Of a stretch of 64,000 nucleotides of DNA, positions 46,951 through 57,838 are shown one piece after another. The DNA comes from Pleurotus ostreatus/Saccharomyces cerevisiae fusant. Lineage: Eukaryota > Opisthokonta. The position numbers and the translations under genes were made by a program. The notes under the pieces are model-generated. The model had not been told where the DNA came from. It searched no databases and saw only the letters and a list, made by a program, of their open reading frames with translations. Position 1 is the stretch's first letter. Every line of letters starts with the position of its first letter. The stretch covers positions 62,001 to 126,000 of the forward strand of contig JAMQCK010000034.1 of the NCBI GenBank assembly GCA_024196135.1, written 5' to 3'.

Positions 46951-47787
46951 GGGCTCGGGTTGGCCAGGAGATGGATTGGAAGCGATTCGCTGAGTGCTTT
47001 TGATGGGAGACAGTCGGTCAAGCGACAACTGAGGAGAGGTGTAGTCGAGTGATAGGTGGAAGGCACTTGCGCGCTTCCGTTGCTCGTAGAGGATACAATT
47101 TCTTGGTTTGACTTCAAGCTTGTATATTCTAGTTGTACATTATCTAGACTCCTGGGGGAATGTAAGTAGGTACATAAGGAAGCGTATACGCACTACGACG
47201 ACCCGAGGCAACAAGGCTACGTGGAATGCGTACACGTTTTTGGGTCGTCCACTTCCTGGCTTCAGGCCAGACGCAATGGAATACGTGGTGATTCAGTACG
47301 TACGAAAGGGTCAGTGGGAAACGACGAGGGAAAAGGGTTACGATTGGGGTACGGTTCAGAGCAGTGATGTGCGAGGACGAGGACGTTTCATGCGATGGGA
47401 CGGTTACGAGGGTACTTCATACATACGACGTGAGGGGACTTCGGGCGATGAGAAAGGGACACGAAGGGTCTCCGTGAGAGGACACGGGGATACTTCGCGG
47501 TGGAGGCAGGAGAATATGCCGTGTACAGGGCACGAGGATATTGCATGAAAGGAGCATGTCATGGATTCGGCAGGTAAAGGAAGATGTAAATGGACGGTTT
47601 ATCGAGCGACGACGGCAGGGAGGGTACACGACATACGACGATAGCAAGAACAACCTGGGACAACATGCATGTGGACGAATATAAAAAGACGGGACAAAGG
47701 CAGAAGGGGGAGGCTGGTTGTGCGTTGCTTTCTTTGCTTTGCTTTCGATGGGCACACGTTCACGATTTTCTGCTTCGAACTGGTTCT
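46951..47787. other. Convergent 3' region with strong purine strand bias
   Basis: About 840 bases between the ends of CHK1 and the KH gene. The plus strand is A/G-rich from about 47150 to 47720, giving a 146-codon open frame (47108-47548) dominated by Arg, Gly and Thr. No start context or homology supports it, and it may be the antisense of a pyrimidine-rich KH-gene 3' UTR. Confidence 0.4.
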
Positions 47788-49127
47788 TCAAATGCCGGAC
47801 TGGTTCCGCAATTGCTTCTGCTTCTCTGACTCGAGGCGCTGCGAGGGAGGTCAGACCCTGTGTGGGCGAGAGTGGGGAGGAAACTTACGTGGTAAAGCAT
47901 CTGGACCGCCATCTGGATGTTGGCGGGCTGCCCAGTAATGACGACCAAACGCTCGCCCTCGCTGCCTGCTGCACCAGCAGGCATACCCGTCGCCACCGCG
48001 CCCGGCTCCATGATCTTGATCTGGCTCGCGCTCATGTGGCGAATCTCGTTGATCTTGCTTCCACCCTTGCCAATGATACACCCCACCAAATCGTTGGGGA
48101 TGTATATCTGTTGGGTCTGGACTTGCGCGGGAGGCACGCCTGGTGCGCCGGGAGGGGCAGCAACAGGAGGCGCAGCACCAGGGTAGAACGAGGTGGCGGC
48201 GCCCGGGACGTAGGTCGAGCCGGGGTACGGGGCGTTCGTGATAGGTCGGCGGGTGGGATTGCCTGGGCGGTAAGACGCGTTGGCGGTGGAAGGCATGCGT
48301 TCTTGCGCCTCGATGAGGATGTTGCCGACGTAGTACGTGGCGATGTGGATGGCGTCGGCAACACCGGCAACGGAGAGAACGCGCTTCAATGCCGCACGTC
48401 AGGACGCTGAATAATACCAATCGAGCGGTGAAACGCACCTCTGTCGAACCCGGGAGCATGCCTTCGCTGGCATTGAGGCGAGCCCCGCTAGCGTCCTGAA
48501 TCTCTTTGATCTTTGAGCCTCCCTTCCCGATGACGGAACCCATGCGCGAGTTGGGAATCATGAACTTGATCGTCACTGCACGGCTGCCGGGGAGGGAGGG
48601 GACGTCGAAGGGCTCGTCGTTGATCCTGCGAACGATGAGGCCGAATGCCTGAAAATGAATGAATGAGAATGCACACATTCAAAGAAGACTTCGCCACACA
48701 CCTTGGATACCGCGTCAAGCGGGCCGCTCACATTGAGAATGCGCTCGGGGTTGCCAGGTATGCTCTCCGACACGACGACACGCGCGCCGCTCTTCTCGCG
48801 AATTTCGTTGACGTGCGCGCCGGCGCGACCAATGATGATCGACGCATCCTGCGTGACAATAAGGCAGCGCATATGAATCATGGGCGACGGGGCAGCAGCC
48901 GCAGCCGCGGCGGCCTCGGGCTTTTGAGGCGGCGCGGAAACGACGGCGCCAGGCGAGGTCTTCGAGTCGCTGTCCGCGTTGGGCGACATGACATGCTGGC
49001 TGCTCGAGCTGGCCGCGTCGGGGTCATCCGGCTTGGGGCCCGTGTTCGGGCGCTTATGCGTCTTCTGGAGATCGCTGCTCTCGGAGGGCGAGCGGGAGCG
49101 CTTGCGGTTCACCTCGGGTTCTGCCAT
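47788..49127 (-). CDS. Triple KH-domain RNA-binding protein (Rnc1/PCBP type)
   Basis: Four exons (49127-48702, 48648-48439, 48383-47889, 47838-47788) encode 393 residues. The first ~75 residues are Ser/Pro/Ala-rich. Three KH domains follow, each with a GXXG loop: KH1 MRCLIVTQDASIIIGRAGAH (loop GRAG), KH2 IKFMIPNSRMGSVIGKGGSK (GKGG), KH3 QQIYIPNDLVGCIIGKGGSK (GKGG). A Pro/Ala/Tyr-rich linker lies between KH2 and KH3. This is the layout of fission-yeast Rnc1, yeast Pbp2/Hek2 and mammalian poly(C)-binding proteins, which control stability or localisation of mRNAs. The last exon adds a 16-residue charged tail. Confidence 0.92.
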
Positions 49128-49506
49128 GATCGCGCGCGTTAAAAAGGGCTCAGACGGGGGAGAGCAAGGAAGAGCGGGCTCCGGGCGTATGTGTGCGAGC
49201 AGCGCGTTGCGGGCGAGTAGACTTGGAGTTGGAGTTGGGACTTGCGGGATGCGGGAGGAGGTGCACAGGCGTGTTTCTGGGATGGGAGAGCGAGGCGGAG
49301 GTGAGGGGCGGCTGGAGGGGGAAGGGGCAGCAGACAACACACGCACCTCGACACGACCGTCAGCTTCAAGGTGTACTCGCGGCCAATTCTCAGGCCTGAT
49401 GTGTATCGCAGGAGCCGTTGCACAACAGCGCCACATTTCGGAACTTGCCATTCTCAATCGCACAATAGCCTGTCTGGGCGTTGTTCGAGTGTGTTTGCTA
49501 TGTACT
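49128..49506 (-). other. Intergenic, promoter of the KH gene
   Basis: About 380 bases between two minus-strand genes. No clear TATA box. Confidence 0.4.
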
Positions 49507-52218
49507 TTACTTTCTAAGGATGTCAAAGAAAGCCTCCTGCGGCAGGTCCACCTTTCCAATCTTTTTCATCTTTTTCTTGCCCTCCTACAAACGAGTCAGC
49601 GCTGTTCCACGTGCAACGACGCACTTCTCACCTTCTGATTATTCAAGTGCTTAAGCTTGCGCTCGTAGTGCCCTCCGTATAAACCAGCCGTCACGTCCGC
49701 CCGCATCTGGCTGAGGGTCTCGCGTGCAATGACCCGCTTGCCAATGACAGCCTGAATCGGCACCTCGAACAATTGTCGCGGGATGACCTTGTCTGAGAGC
49801 CTTCATAAGCTCTGTTCAGGTGAACCCTACTGCGCTGCACTCACGAAGCTTCTTCACCCAGGCACGCCCCACGGCATCGACGTTCGACCGGTGCACAATC
49901 AGGGCGAGCGCGTCGACCGGTCTGTTGTTCAGCAAAAACTGCATCTTGCACAGGTCGCTCGCTTCGTAACCGGCATCCTCATAGCTGTAAACTCATGTCA
50001 GCTTCGCATATGACGCTTGAGGGCAGCAACAACGCACTCAAAGCTTGCAAAGCCTGAGCTCCTGCTCTTCAGTTGGTCGAAGAAGTCCGTCACGATCTCT
50101 GACAGTGGCAGCGTGCAAGTAATCATAATCCGCGCGGAGGTGCTCGTCCCCGCGTCAAGATACTTGTGCTCTAGGTTGGAGCCACGCTTGGAGAAGCAGA
50201 GGTCCATCATGTCGCCCATGTACTCTAGAAGTAGGGAGTTATTAACTTCGAACGTGAAGACGATGCACACCAAGCTCACCTTCCGGCACAATAATCGACG
50301 CATTCACCACCGGCTCCTGCACCTCCTTAATCTTGAACACCATCGCCTCCATATCCGGAAACTCCGTCGGATTGCTAATCAGCGTCTCCCTCCCATCCTT
50401 CCACACCACCTTAAACGGCACCGTCGGCGCCGTCACAATCACGCTCGCGTCGTACTCGTCCTCCAGCCGCTGCCGGAACACGTCCATGTGCAGCGTGCCC
50501 AGGAAGCCCAGGCGGCAGCCCTGCCCGAGCGCGCTCGACGACTCGCGCTGCACGGCGATGCTGCGGTCGGTGAGCGTGAGGCGGCGGATGGACTCCTCGA
50601 GCTTGGGGAAGTCGGCGTTGTCGATGGGGAAGACGCCGGCGAAGACCATGGCTTTGGCGGGGCGGAAGCCTGGCATGGGGTCGACAGGCGCCCCGACGCG
50701 GTGCAGGGTGTCGCCGATGTGGGCTGGAGGGGTATTATGCTTGGGTCGAGTGCCAATCTAGTGCATGAGGGTACTCACCCTCCGCGCTCTCCTTCATGTT
50801 GCATGCTATATAGCCCACCTGCCCCGGAAACAAGCCCGTCGCAGGCACCTCCTCGGGATGCATGATCCCTAGCTCTGTCACCTCGTACCGCTTGCGCGTG
50901 TGGGTAGACTGTATCTTGTCGCCTGGGTGAGGGCATGGTCAGCGTTGTGGGCTACAACAAAGGACGGAGATACTGGGAAAAAAGGGACGGGAACACAAGT
51001 AAGGTCAGATACTCACCTTTCCTCAACACTCCCTGCTGGATACTCAACAACGAAATGACCCCCCTATACCGGTCGTACAATGAATCAAACAGCAGCGCCT
51101 TCAACGGGCCGTCACTCGGCGCTTTGGGCGGCGGTATCCTCTCGATGATCGCCTGCAGCACCTTCTCCACGCCCAGCCCTGTCTTGGCCGAGATGTGGAT
51201 GCATGAGGCGGGGTCGATACCAAATGTGGAGGCCATTTGGTCGGCGATGCGCTCGGGTTGCGCGGCGGGGAGGTCGACCTAGGGAAGAGCAGGTCAGTTC
51301 GTAGCTTCATACACACGGGAGTTGAGTTACATACCTTGTTCAATACGGGAATGATGGTCAGCCCGCGCTCCTTCGCGATGTGAAAGACGCTGATGGACTG
51401 TGCCTGTACGCCCTGGCTGGCGTCGACAAGCAGCAATGCGCCTTGGCAGGCTGCAAGCGAGCGGGAGACTTCCCAGGAGAAGTCTACATGACCCTACACA
51501 GAGTTCTTAGCACATAAGGTCAACAAGAGGGGAGATAGCGTACAGGAGTATCGATGAGGTTCAGCATATGTCGCCGGCCGTCGACATCGTGGAACATGGT
51601 CGCTGTCTGCGCCTTCACTAAGCGAAGTGTCAGTGGTATACAAGTACACGGCAACTTGGTACGCACCAGTAATTCCACGTTCACGCTCGACCTTAAGCTT
51701 GTCCAAGACCTGCTCATTCTTGCCGGATTGCTTCTTCTGAATGGTGCCGGTCATCTGGAAGTGGGTTGTTAGCGCTGTGGCGCGCACTCTGGCTGAGAAA
51801 ACGCACTTCTAGTAACCTAAAGGAGGAGAGAAAAGGTTAGCTCCATATTCCAAGGGGAAGGCTAGGTCCCTCACCGATCTGCGAGGGTGGATTTGCCATG
51901 GTCTTCACGAATGTAAGTAGCGTGCGGGGAGGTTCGTGCGGGATCACGTCCTCACCAATGTGGGCGATTATAGAGAAGTTTCTAAGCACTCGGTCAGAGG
52001 GCAGCGTGTTCCTAAGCTCTGCCCACGCACCGAATAACGTCGCAGTCATACTCCTCCATCTTCACCGGCTGTTTGTTCGGGGAAGCACGCGCCCGCGGGG
52101 AACTCGAGAACGCTCGTCTCCCCGCTGCATTGGCTGCCGCCCCGCAGCCCGGACACCTTGCACATCGTCGAGGGAGTATGAGAAAAGCGCGCAAGCCGGC
52201 ATTGCACCTGCTTGTCAT
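49507..52218 (-). CDS. GUF1: Mitochondrial elongation factor 4 (LepA GTPase Guf1)
   Basis: Ribosome-dependent GTPase that promotes back-translocation in mitochondria. Fourteen exons: 52218-52031, 51981-51956, 51902-51875, 51816-51807, 51754-51667, 51617-51544, 51493-51335, 51278-51017, 50922-50779, 50723-50280, 50224-50038, 49984-49845, 49792-49632, 49584-49507; total 662 residues. A Cys/Arg/Ala-rich presequence precedes [20 protein letters not shown] (P-loop). Then come ERERGITV, LIDTPGHVDFSW and VLNKVDLP, and the LepA-specific end with [20 protein letters not shown]. Exons 3 and 4 have 28 and 10 bases; both are needed to build [18 protein letters not shown]. The start ATG is inferred from the presequence; an in-frame ATG at 52308 also exists. 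It diverges from CWF18. Confidence 0.95.
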
Positions 52219-52335
52219 GGGGTACCCGTCAAGCGCCCAAAAGCAGAATAAGCGCCCAGGCGAGTTGGAAGACGGAGAGCAAGTTCGGGTGCCGGGCCGG
52301 CCGATCACTCTACTTGCCTCCCCCCACCACGCACG
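52219..52335. promoter_or_regulatory. Bidirectional promoter of GUF1 and CWF18
   Basis: 117 bases between the proposed start codons (less if GUF1 starts at 52308). Both promoters must be within it or overlap coding sequence. Confidence 0.5.
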
Positions 52336-52905
52336 ATGTCGTTAGCTGAGGCGTCCGAAGCGCGGAAGGCGCGTCTGCAGGCGCTGAGAAGGAGGAAGGA
52401 AGAGGGCGCTGGGGCGGATGAGCCGTGCGTGTGCTATATATCTCAGGTGGCAGCGAAGACTGACGCATTCCCCCAGCATCCTCAAGCACCGCAACTTCGA
52501 CCCCGAATCACGGCAGGCGAAGAAGCGCGCTACCAAGGCCGATGCGGATGGGGACGCAGTAATGGAGGACACGGTCGAAAAGAGCGTCGCGGGACTAGCG
52601 GAGCGCATCGTCGCGGAGGACGAGGAGCGCCGCGCGCAGGAGCTCGACGTGTTCAACATCGCGCCGAAGCGCGCGAATTGGGATTTGAAGCGGGATATGG
52701 AGAAGAAGGTCGCAAGATTAGAGCGGAGGACACAGGAGGCGATACATACGCTTATACGTGCGTTGCGTGCTCGCCTTCGCTGTGCGCTTGACTGACTGTT
52801 CGTTTAGGACAACGGCTGGCAGCACAAAAAGGCCAGTCGGACGACATCGTTGGCGCCATGAACTCGCAGGCGAAGGACGAACAATTGTCCGACGAGGACG
52901 ACTGA
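52336..52905 (+). CDS. CWF18: Splicing factor Cwf18 (CCDC12 homologue)
   Basis: Small component of the Prp19-associated (NTC/Cdc5) spliceosome. Three exons (52336-52424, 52477-52757, 52808-52905) give 155 residues. The N-terminal helix SLAEASEARKARLQALRRRK, the central LKHRNFDPESRQAKKRATKA and DVFNIAPKRANWDLKRDMEK with KVARLERRTQEAIHTLIRQR are the conserved blocks of the family. The acidic C-terminus (SDEDD) is normal. Length agrees with fission-yeast and human homologues. Confidence 0.94.
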
Positions 52906-53358
52906 TTAATCCCTCCTCATCTCTACGAAGCCTTGTCCTTGCTTGCCCACTGTATCATCATGACGGACTATCCATCCCTGTATTCTCGTGCTTGCATCTT
53001 CTCGCCTAAAGTTGGACGCGATTGTAACCTGCTCTCGTGCGCTTCAAGTCCGGCCTCCAGGTCAGAACAACCAAGCTGCCTTCTCCCTGACCTAAGAGAT
53101 GTTGTCCCCTTTCGCTTGAGAAGTATGCTTGGCCTCTCTTCCTACATGTTTGTCATGGCTGCCTCTCGCTGACTCGGTACGTTCACACATTCGCACATCT
53201 TCAGCGAAGCTAACAATCCTTCAGAATTCCATGATTATAATACAAGTGTCCGATGAGGTAGTACAGTGAGGATTACAGCGGCGCCTTCCAGCATTATGGC
53301 AGCCAGTGAGAGGTATGGTGTTGACGAGGCAGGCGTATCACTCTAGCAGGCGAATGCA
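52906..53358. other. Convergent 3' region
   Basis: About 450 bases between CWF18 and the second microprotein gene. No gene supported. Confidence 0.4.
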
Positions 53359-53670
53359 TCAGAACTTCCGGGTGGGCGGGCCCGTAAGGCGCTCAGCGGC
53401 GCGTATCCGGACGGTTTGCAACCTGAGGGGGATCCATGTGAGTACTCTGACCGATGTCAGGAGACTGAGTGTTGACGACTTACATAGGGCGACCGTACAT
53501 GGCGAAGATGCCAGCACCGATGAGGGACTCGAGCGTTACCCAAACGCCGAAGGACTGTAGAAGGGATGATGGTCAGCGAACATCGCTCTGAAGGAGGTAG
53601 GACTGCTGCTCACCCGAACACGACCGGCGAAAGCGTTGGTCCAGGTAGAGGTGAGGCTGTGGCCGAGCAT
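53359..53670 (-). CDS. Single-span membrane microprotein, copy 2 (unknown family)
   Basis: Paralogue of the gene at 31.1-31.4 kb. Three exons (53670-53614, 53554-53484, 53422-53359) encode 63 residues: MLGHSLTSTWTNAFAGRVR, the span SFGVWVTLESLIGAGIFAMY, and the basic tail MLQTVRIRAAERLTGPPTRK. The last acceptor was chosen among two AGs because it aligns the tail with copy 1 (ARLRASER against VRIRAAER). The first two exons have the same lengths as in copy 1. The tails differ in length and sequence, so the copies are not recent or are under different constraint. No known family recognised. Confidence 0.82.
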
Positions 53671-54123
53671 GATGATTGTGAATGGGAAGCTCAAGGCAAG
53701 CAAGCTTGGTATGGGCGATGTGTAAGAGTGCGAATGCGAATGCGGCGCGGTGCGATAGTGAGGAATCCCCCTCACTCATCCTCGATTATATACTCCCCCG
53801 CCCCCGCGCCTTCCCCGCCTCTTCCCGAATGCAGGCGCCGCTTTTTGAGGGCCAGATGCGAGGGCGGCCAGCCTTGGACCGAATCGACCTCCCTTGACAC
53901 GGATTGTTGCTGGACGGTCTCGCCCAGCGAGAGATCTGGACCCACGTCGATGGTCTAGACTTGTTTCGGCATTTGCCGACACTGGACCCACAATGTTTGA
54001 CTTCAAGTTGTCACCAACGGCGGGCACACATATACTCGCAAGGGAAGAGCTGAGAGGGTGTGGTATGCATATTTGGCAAGGGGCATCTACGGTATCATGC
54101 ACCTCGACCAGCATCAGGGACTT
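53671..54123. other. Upstream region of microprotein copy 2
   Basis: About 450 bases between the microprotein start and the MYND gene 3' end. It contains the conserved promoter block described separately. Confidence 0.4.
53786..53829 (-). promoter_or_regulatory. Conserved promoter block and TATA box of microprotein copy 2
   Basis: Minus strand: a 21-base block at 53829-53809 identical with the copy 1 promoter, then a G/C-rich run and TATATAA at 53792-53786, about 120 bases before the start codon. Confidence 0.65.
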
Positions 54124-55691
54124 TCAAGACAGCCTATTGGCATACGTTGTAGCGTCGGCGGAACCTGCGAGGCGAACGCATGAGAGAAGCGTGCGCACAG
54201 GAAGGAAGATGCTTACCGCCATAGACCTCCTTCAGGATAATCAGATGGTCCTTCTCGTACCGTGCGATACGTTCGATGGCAGCCTTGTCAACACCCTCGC
54301 GCTCGCAATAAGACTGCACGTTATATCTGGTGAAATCTAACGCCCAGGGTTTGGGCGTGAATATCGAAGGATACCCGAGCTTTTTGGCCAAGTAACGAAT
54401 GTCTGCGCAGACATCTCTGTGGGCACTGCGCTCCCAGCGCCACTACGGTTGAGAATAATCAGCTTGCGCGTCACTTCGAAGGAAGCGACCGACTTACATG
54501 TCGAGCTTGGCACTCTCTTGAGCAATACGGTATACGCTGACAGCCACCACAGACCGCAAACCTCCTTCCCTCGCCCGCAAACGTCACCATACACGGTGGG
54601 AACCCGCAATGATCGATACACTGGTCCTCCAATTTGGTGTGCGCAAGAACAAAGATATTATCCTCCGCCCGTACCGCGCGGATTCGCTTGGAGCTCTCGA
54701 GAATGGGAGGGAGATACAGAGACTCGTCGTAGGGTAGATCGAGCTTGGAGTGAATGGAGCCACCGTCGTACGAGTAGAAACACCATTCATCAAGGGTGGG
54801 GCAGATCTCGCGTGGTAACTGCTTCAGCTTTCCCCACAGGATGAAGCAGCGGTTTATAAGTGCTAACACCCTATGGCACTCCTCCGCGAAGAAGTAAGCC
54901 GTCGCCATTCCATCCGGGTGGACCGACGTTAGCCGCCACCAGTGAAGCGTGTGCAGTATCGGCCGCAGCATGTTCAAGGTAGTATTCGTACTGGTCGGAT
55001 CCTCGGGCAGTTTGTCCAGCTCGCGCTCCAAGACGTGAACAAAGGACGAAGGAATTTGGGTGCAGCGGAACATGACCATAGCGGCGGGGCGGCCACAGAT
55101 GCGGGAGAGCTCTCCCAGCAGGGCGAAGTGCCACCAGGATGGGTAGGCGGCCATCCAGCGGCAAAGGGCAACGATGGTGGTGTCTGGATCTGGGCCAAGC
55201 AGCGTGCGCGCATGAGGAGGCCAAGAGACGCGCTTTCCACGTGTCTCCGCGCGCTTCAAGCGCCGCTGCGACTTCCAGTAATCGTCAGGTGCCAGGCGCA
55301 GGATCAAGGTCACGAAGCCAATCATCTTCAGCAACGCGAGCTGAAACCCATCTCCTGCGTCATCGACGTCCTGCCCTTCAGTATTGTCAAGGTGCCGCGT
55401 ATCCATGTCCTGCGCCAGCGCTTGTATCTGCTCAGGTGAACGAGGAGCAGTGAGGAAAGCCCAGCAAGTGTTGAGGAAGATATGTTTATGCCGTCGTACG
55501 TGTCGATTGAAGGGGTTGGACCCAGGGCGGTTTTTCTTCTCGGGGTTCTGTTCCTCTGCACGATCCGCATCCCAGAGTATGGAGAAGTTCTTGTTGTAGT
55601 ATTTCGAGCAGTTTTCGGGGTGGTAGGGGTCACGGAGGCCTGCTGTGATGCTGTCCATGGCTTCCTCCGTTGCTTCGTCGTAAACCCTCAT
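54124..55691 (-). CDS. MYND-type zinc finger protein
   Basis: Three exons (55691-54498, 54442-54217, 54164-54124) encode 486 residues. Residues 1-340 form a mostly helical region with no known domain (for example PDDYWKSQRRLKRAETRGKR, YPSWWHFALLGELSRICGRP). The MYND finger is near the end: CGFPPC, then VCGGCQRIPYCSRECQARHW and RSAHRDVC; the join across intron 1 falls inside the finger and restores the expected His-Trp. About 75 residues follow. MYND fingers bind proline-rich peptides. Agaricomycetes carry many genes with a long unknown region plus a terminal MYND, with unknown roles. The start at 55691 is the first ATG of the open frame and not otherwise supported. Confidence 0.82.
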
Positions 55692-56040
55692 AGAATGGTC
55701 GTGGACGATTCACAGGGAGAAGTAATTGGTCGAGCCGCGTGGCAGCAGGCAGGGGGCGAACGTTTTGGTGAAGGTTCAGGTTGCCCATCATGGACGCAGG
55801 GTCCAAGTAGTAACCCATCAACTCACACGATCACAGCAAGGTTGAACTTGTTACCAGTACTCCTGCACGCCGCGTGACATTGGGACCATTACAGATGGTT
55901 CATAGTTTGTCTGGACGTGATACAAGCTGAATACAAGTCCAGTCGTTACAGAGGCGCGTGGTAAGGTATAGGATGTAGAAGCGGTGGGGTATGCTCGGGG
56001 CGTATAGGGTGACTGAATACGAGGAAACAGGGAATGTAGT
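55692..56040. other. Intergenic between two minus-strand genes
   Basis: About 350 bases with no accepted gene. Confidence 0.4.
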
Positions 56041-57459
56041 CTACGCGCGTCCGCGGACCAGACCATAGAGGCCGGGGAGTCGAGCAGAGACCGAATCTGA
56101 TTGCCTAGCGGCAGCACAGGTAGAGGATCTGCGCACCGACTTCCTCCTGACAAGGTGCGTCTTCGCGACGGTGTGGCAGCCGACAACAGGCGCAGGCGCC
56201 GCGCGGCTGCGCGTGTTGTAGCCGCTGCTCGGCGTGCAGCCTTTGCTCCGGGTTCGGCGGGAAGGTGCATCGTCACAGCTGACTCTGGCGCGCTTGCGCT
56301 TGGATGCCTGAGCCGCCATGACCATCAGCGCCGCTGATGCCGACTGCTCACCCTCCTCGGATCCCAGACCATGTTCATTCCACCTATGAGAGAAGACCTG
56401 CCCTCTGGCAATCTGCAATCGGGCAGATATGGCTGGCCAGGATGTTTAACGACTGAGTCGAATGAAAGCAAAAAGACACACCTCCTACGCGAAAGAGGTC
56501 CGCTTGAACAGACTTAAGGCGGTCACCGAACATGCGACAAGTCGCATCTGCAACGCTGAAGTTCGCGCGTAACGCCGTCAGGACGTCCGTCGCCCGTGAG
56601 ATCTTGTCTGCACCGTGCCGGCTGGCATCTTGAACGGCGTTCAGCAGGGCGGAGGTCGAGTCCGAGGTTGCTTCAGACCGAGGCTTCGCTATAGCATGGT
56701 TAGCGATGAGCTCGCGAAGCTGAATCCCGAGAATAAGTCAGCTCTTCGTAATGGCACCATTACGAACACTCACAAATCCGGCAATCTTATCACTCTGACC
56801 GCGCAAGGACTTCGTGATACTGTTTCGATGTGCCATGGCAGCCTGAAAAACGTGCGTTGTGAGTAGCGAGATCGAATGCAGAAGGAGCATAAGTGAGCAA
56901 ATGCACGCACTTCCGGCGCTTGCTGCTGAGAGACAGGCAAAACATAGCATGGCCGGCTGTCGCCTGTCGCCTTCCGTTCGATCTCGTCTAGAAGGCCAGC
57001 ATACTCTTCCCCGGAGGAGAAGACGTACGCTTCGAGGGCGAGGGCGGCGGCTAGAAGGATACACATTGAACATTCAATCGATACGGTAGTACACGAGGAC
57101 GTACCTTCGCCGACCTCGCCCTTGATCACATTGAAGGCAGGCCGGTGACATTCAATAAGTTCGAAGATGGCTACGCTGAGGAGCTTGGACTCGTTGACGC
57201 GCCCGCATAGAGCGCGCTGCAAGGCAGTCTCGATTTCCTCTACCTCGGCTGCCTGTGAGAGCAAGGCTGCCATGGCAAGAACTCCGACGTTTGCGACGCT
57301 TCCTGAGGCGTGTACATCGAATGCGCTGTTGGTGGAAAGAGCGGGGAAGTCTTGCAGTCGCTGCGCGAAGAGGTTGTAACGATACTGAGCGTTGGTGGGT
57401 ATGTCGCCTGGAGATACGTCCTTCCACCACGGTGCCCACGCCGTTATAGCAGATGACAT
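56041..57459 (-). CDS. Protein of unknown function with Arg/Lys-rich tail
   Basis: Five exons (57459-57105, 57050-56911, 56842-56774, 56719-56489, 56412-56041) give 388 residues. The fold-like part (about 1-265) is helical: WAPWWKDVSPGDIPTNAQYR, GVLAMAALLSQAAEVEEIET, FELIECHRPAFNVIKGEVGE, ALEAYVFSSGEEYAGLLDEI. The last ~120 residues are rich in Arg, Lys, Ser and Ala (KRKRARVSCDDAPSRRTRSK), likely nuclear and disordered. The fourth donor (GTAGGA) was preferred over a nearby GTGTGT because only it avoids a stop after the join. No family recognised. Confidence 0.65.
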
Positions 57460-57625
57460 GGCAAAAGGCGATGGCGCAAGCCTGGACGACGCAGAAGGTG
57501 GGTAGAGGTGTATGTTCGCGTGGGGCTTGGATATGAAAGGACAAGATACGGAAGGTGGCACAACGATAGACGTGCGATGTGTCCCGAGGTGGCAATCTTG
57601 ATCGAACGTCGCCCTTCCGCAAAGT

Positions 57626-57838
57626 TTATACGACATGGGTGATGAGCGTCTTCGACATGTGACGGCGCGCGAGCACATAAACCACCAGGAAAGCATTGCC
57701 TATGATGGTTCCCAGTGGTATATGGCAACGTAATGGACGGGAAATGATGTGCGTCGAGGTTGAGGTGATCAAGAAGCAGTTGAGTTGACACGCTACATAG
57801 GGCTGCAACTTTGGAACAATAGGTGCCATGTCATACAA
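57626..57838 (-). CDS. Possible intronless membrane microprotein
   Basis: A 70-codon frame (68 if started at the inner Met of MAPIVPKLQPYVACQL) with a strongly hydrophobic segment (PLGTIIGNAFLVVYVLARRH) and basic residues after it. It looks more protein-like than surrounding frames, but there is no second copy or known relative to confirm it. It lies upstream of the gene at 57.46 kb on the same strand. Confidence 0.3.
   Translation of the reverse strand: MYDMAPIVPKLQPYVACQLNCFLITSTSTHIISRPLRCHIPLGTIIGNAFLVVYVLARRHMSKTLITHVV

Noticed and set aside
47108..47548. 146-codon plus-strand open frame after CHK1
   Set aside because: Caused by purine bias; no homology, no introns where neighbours have many, no start context.
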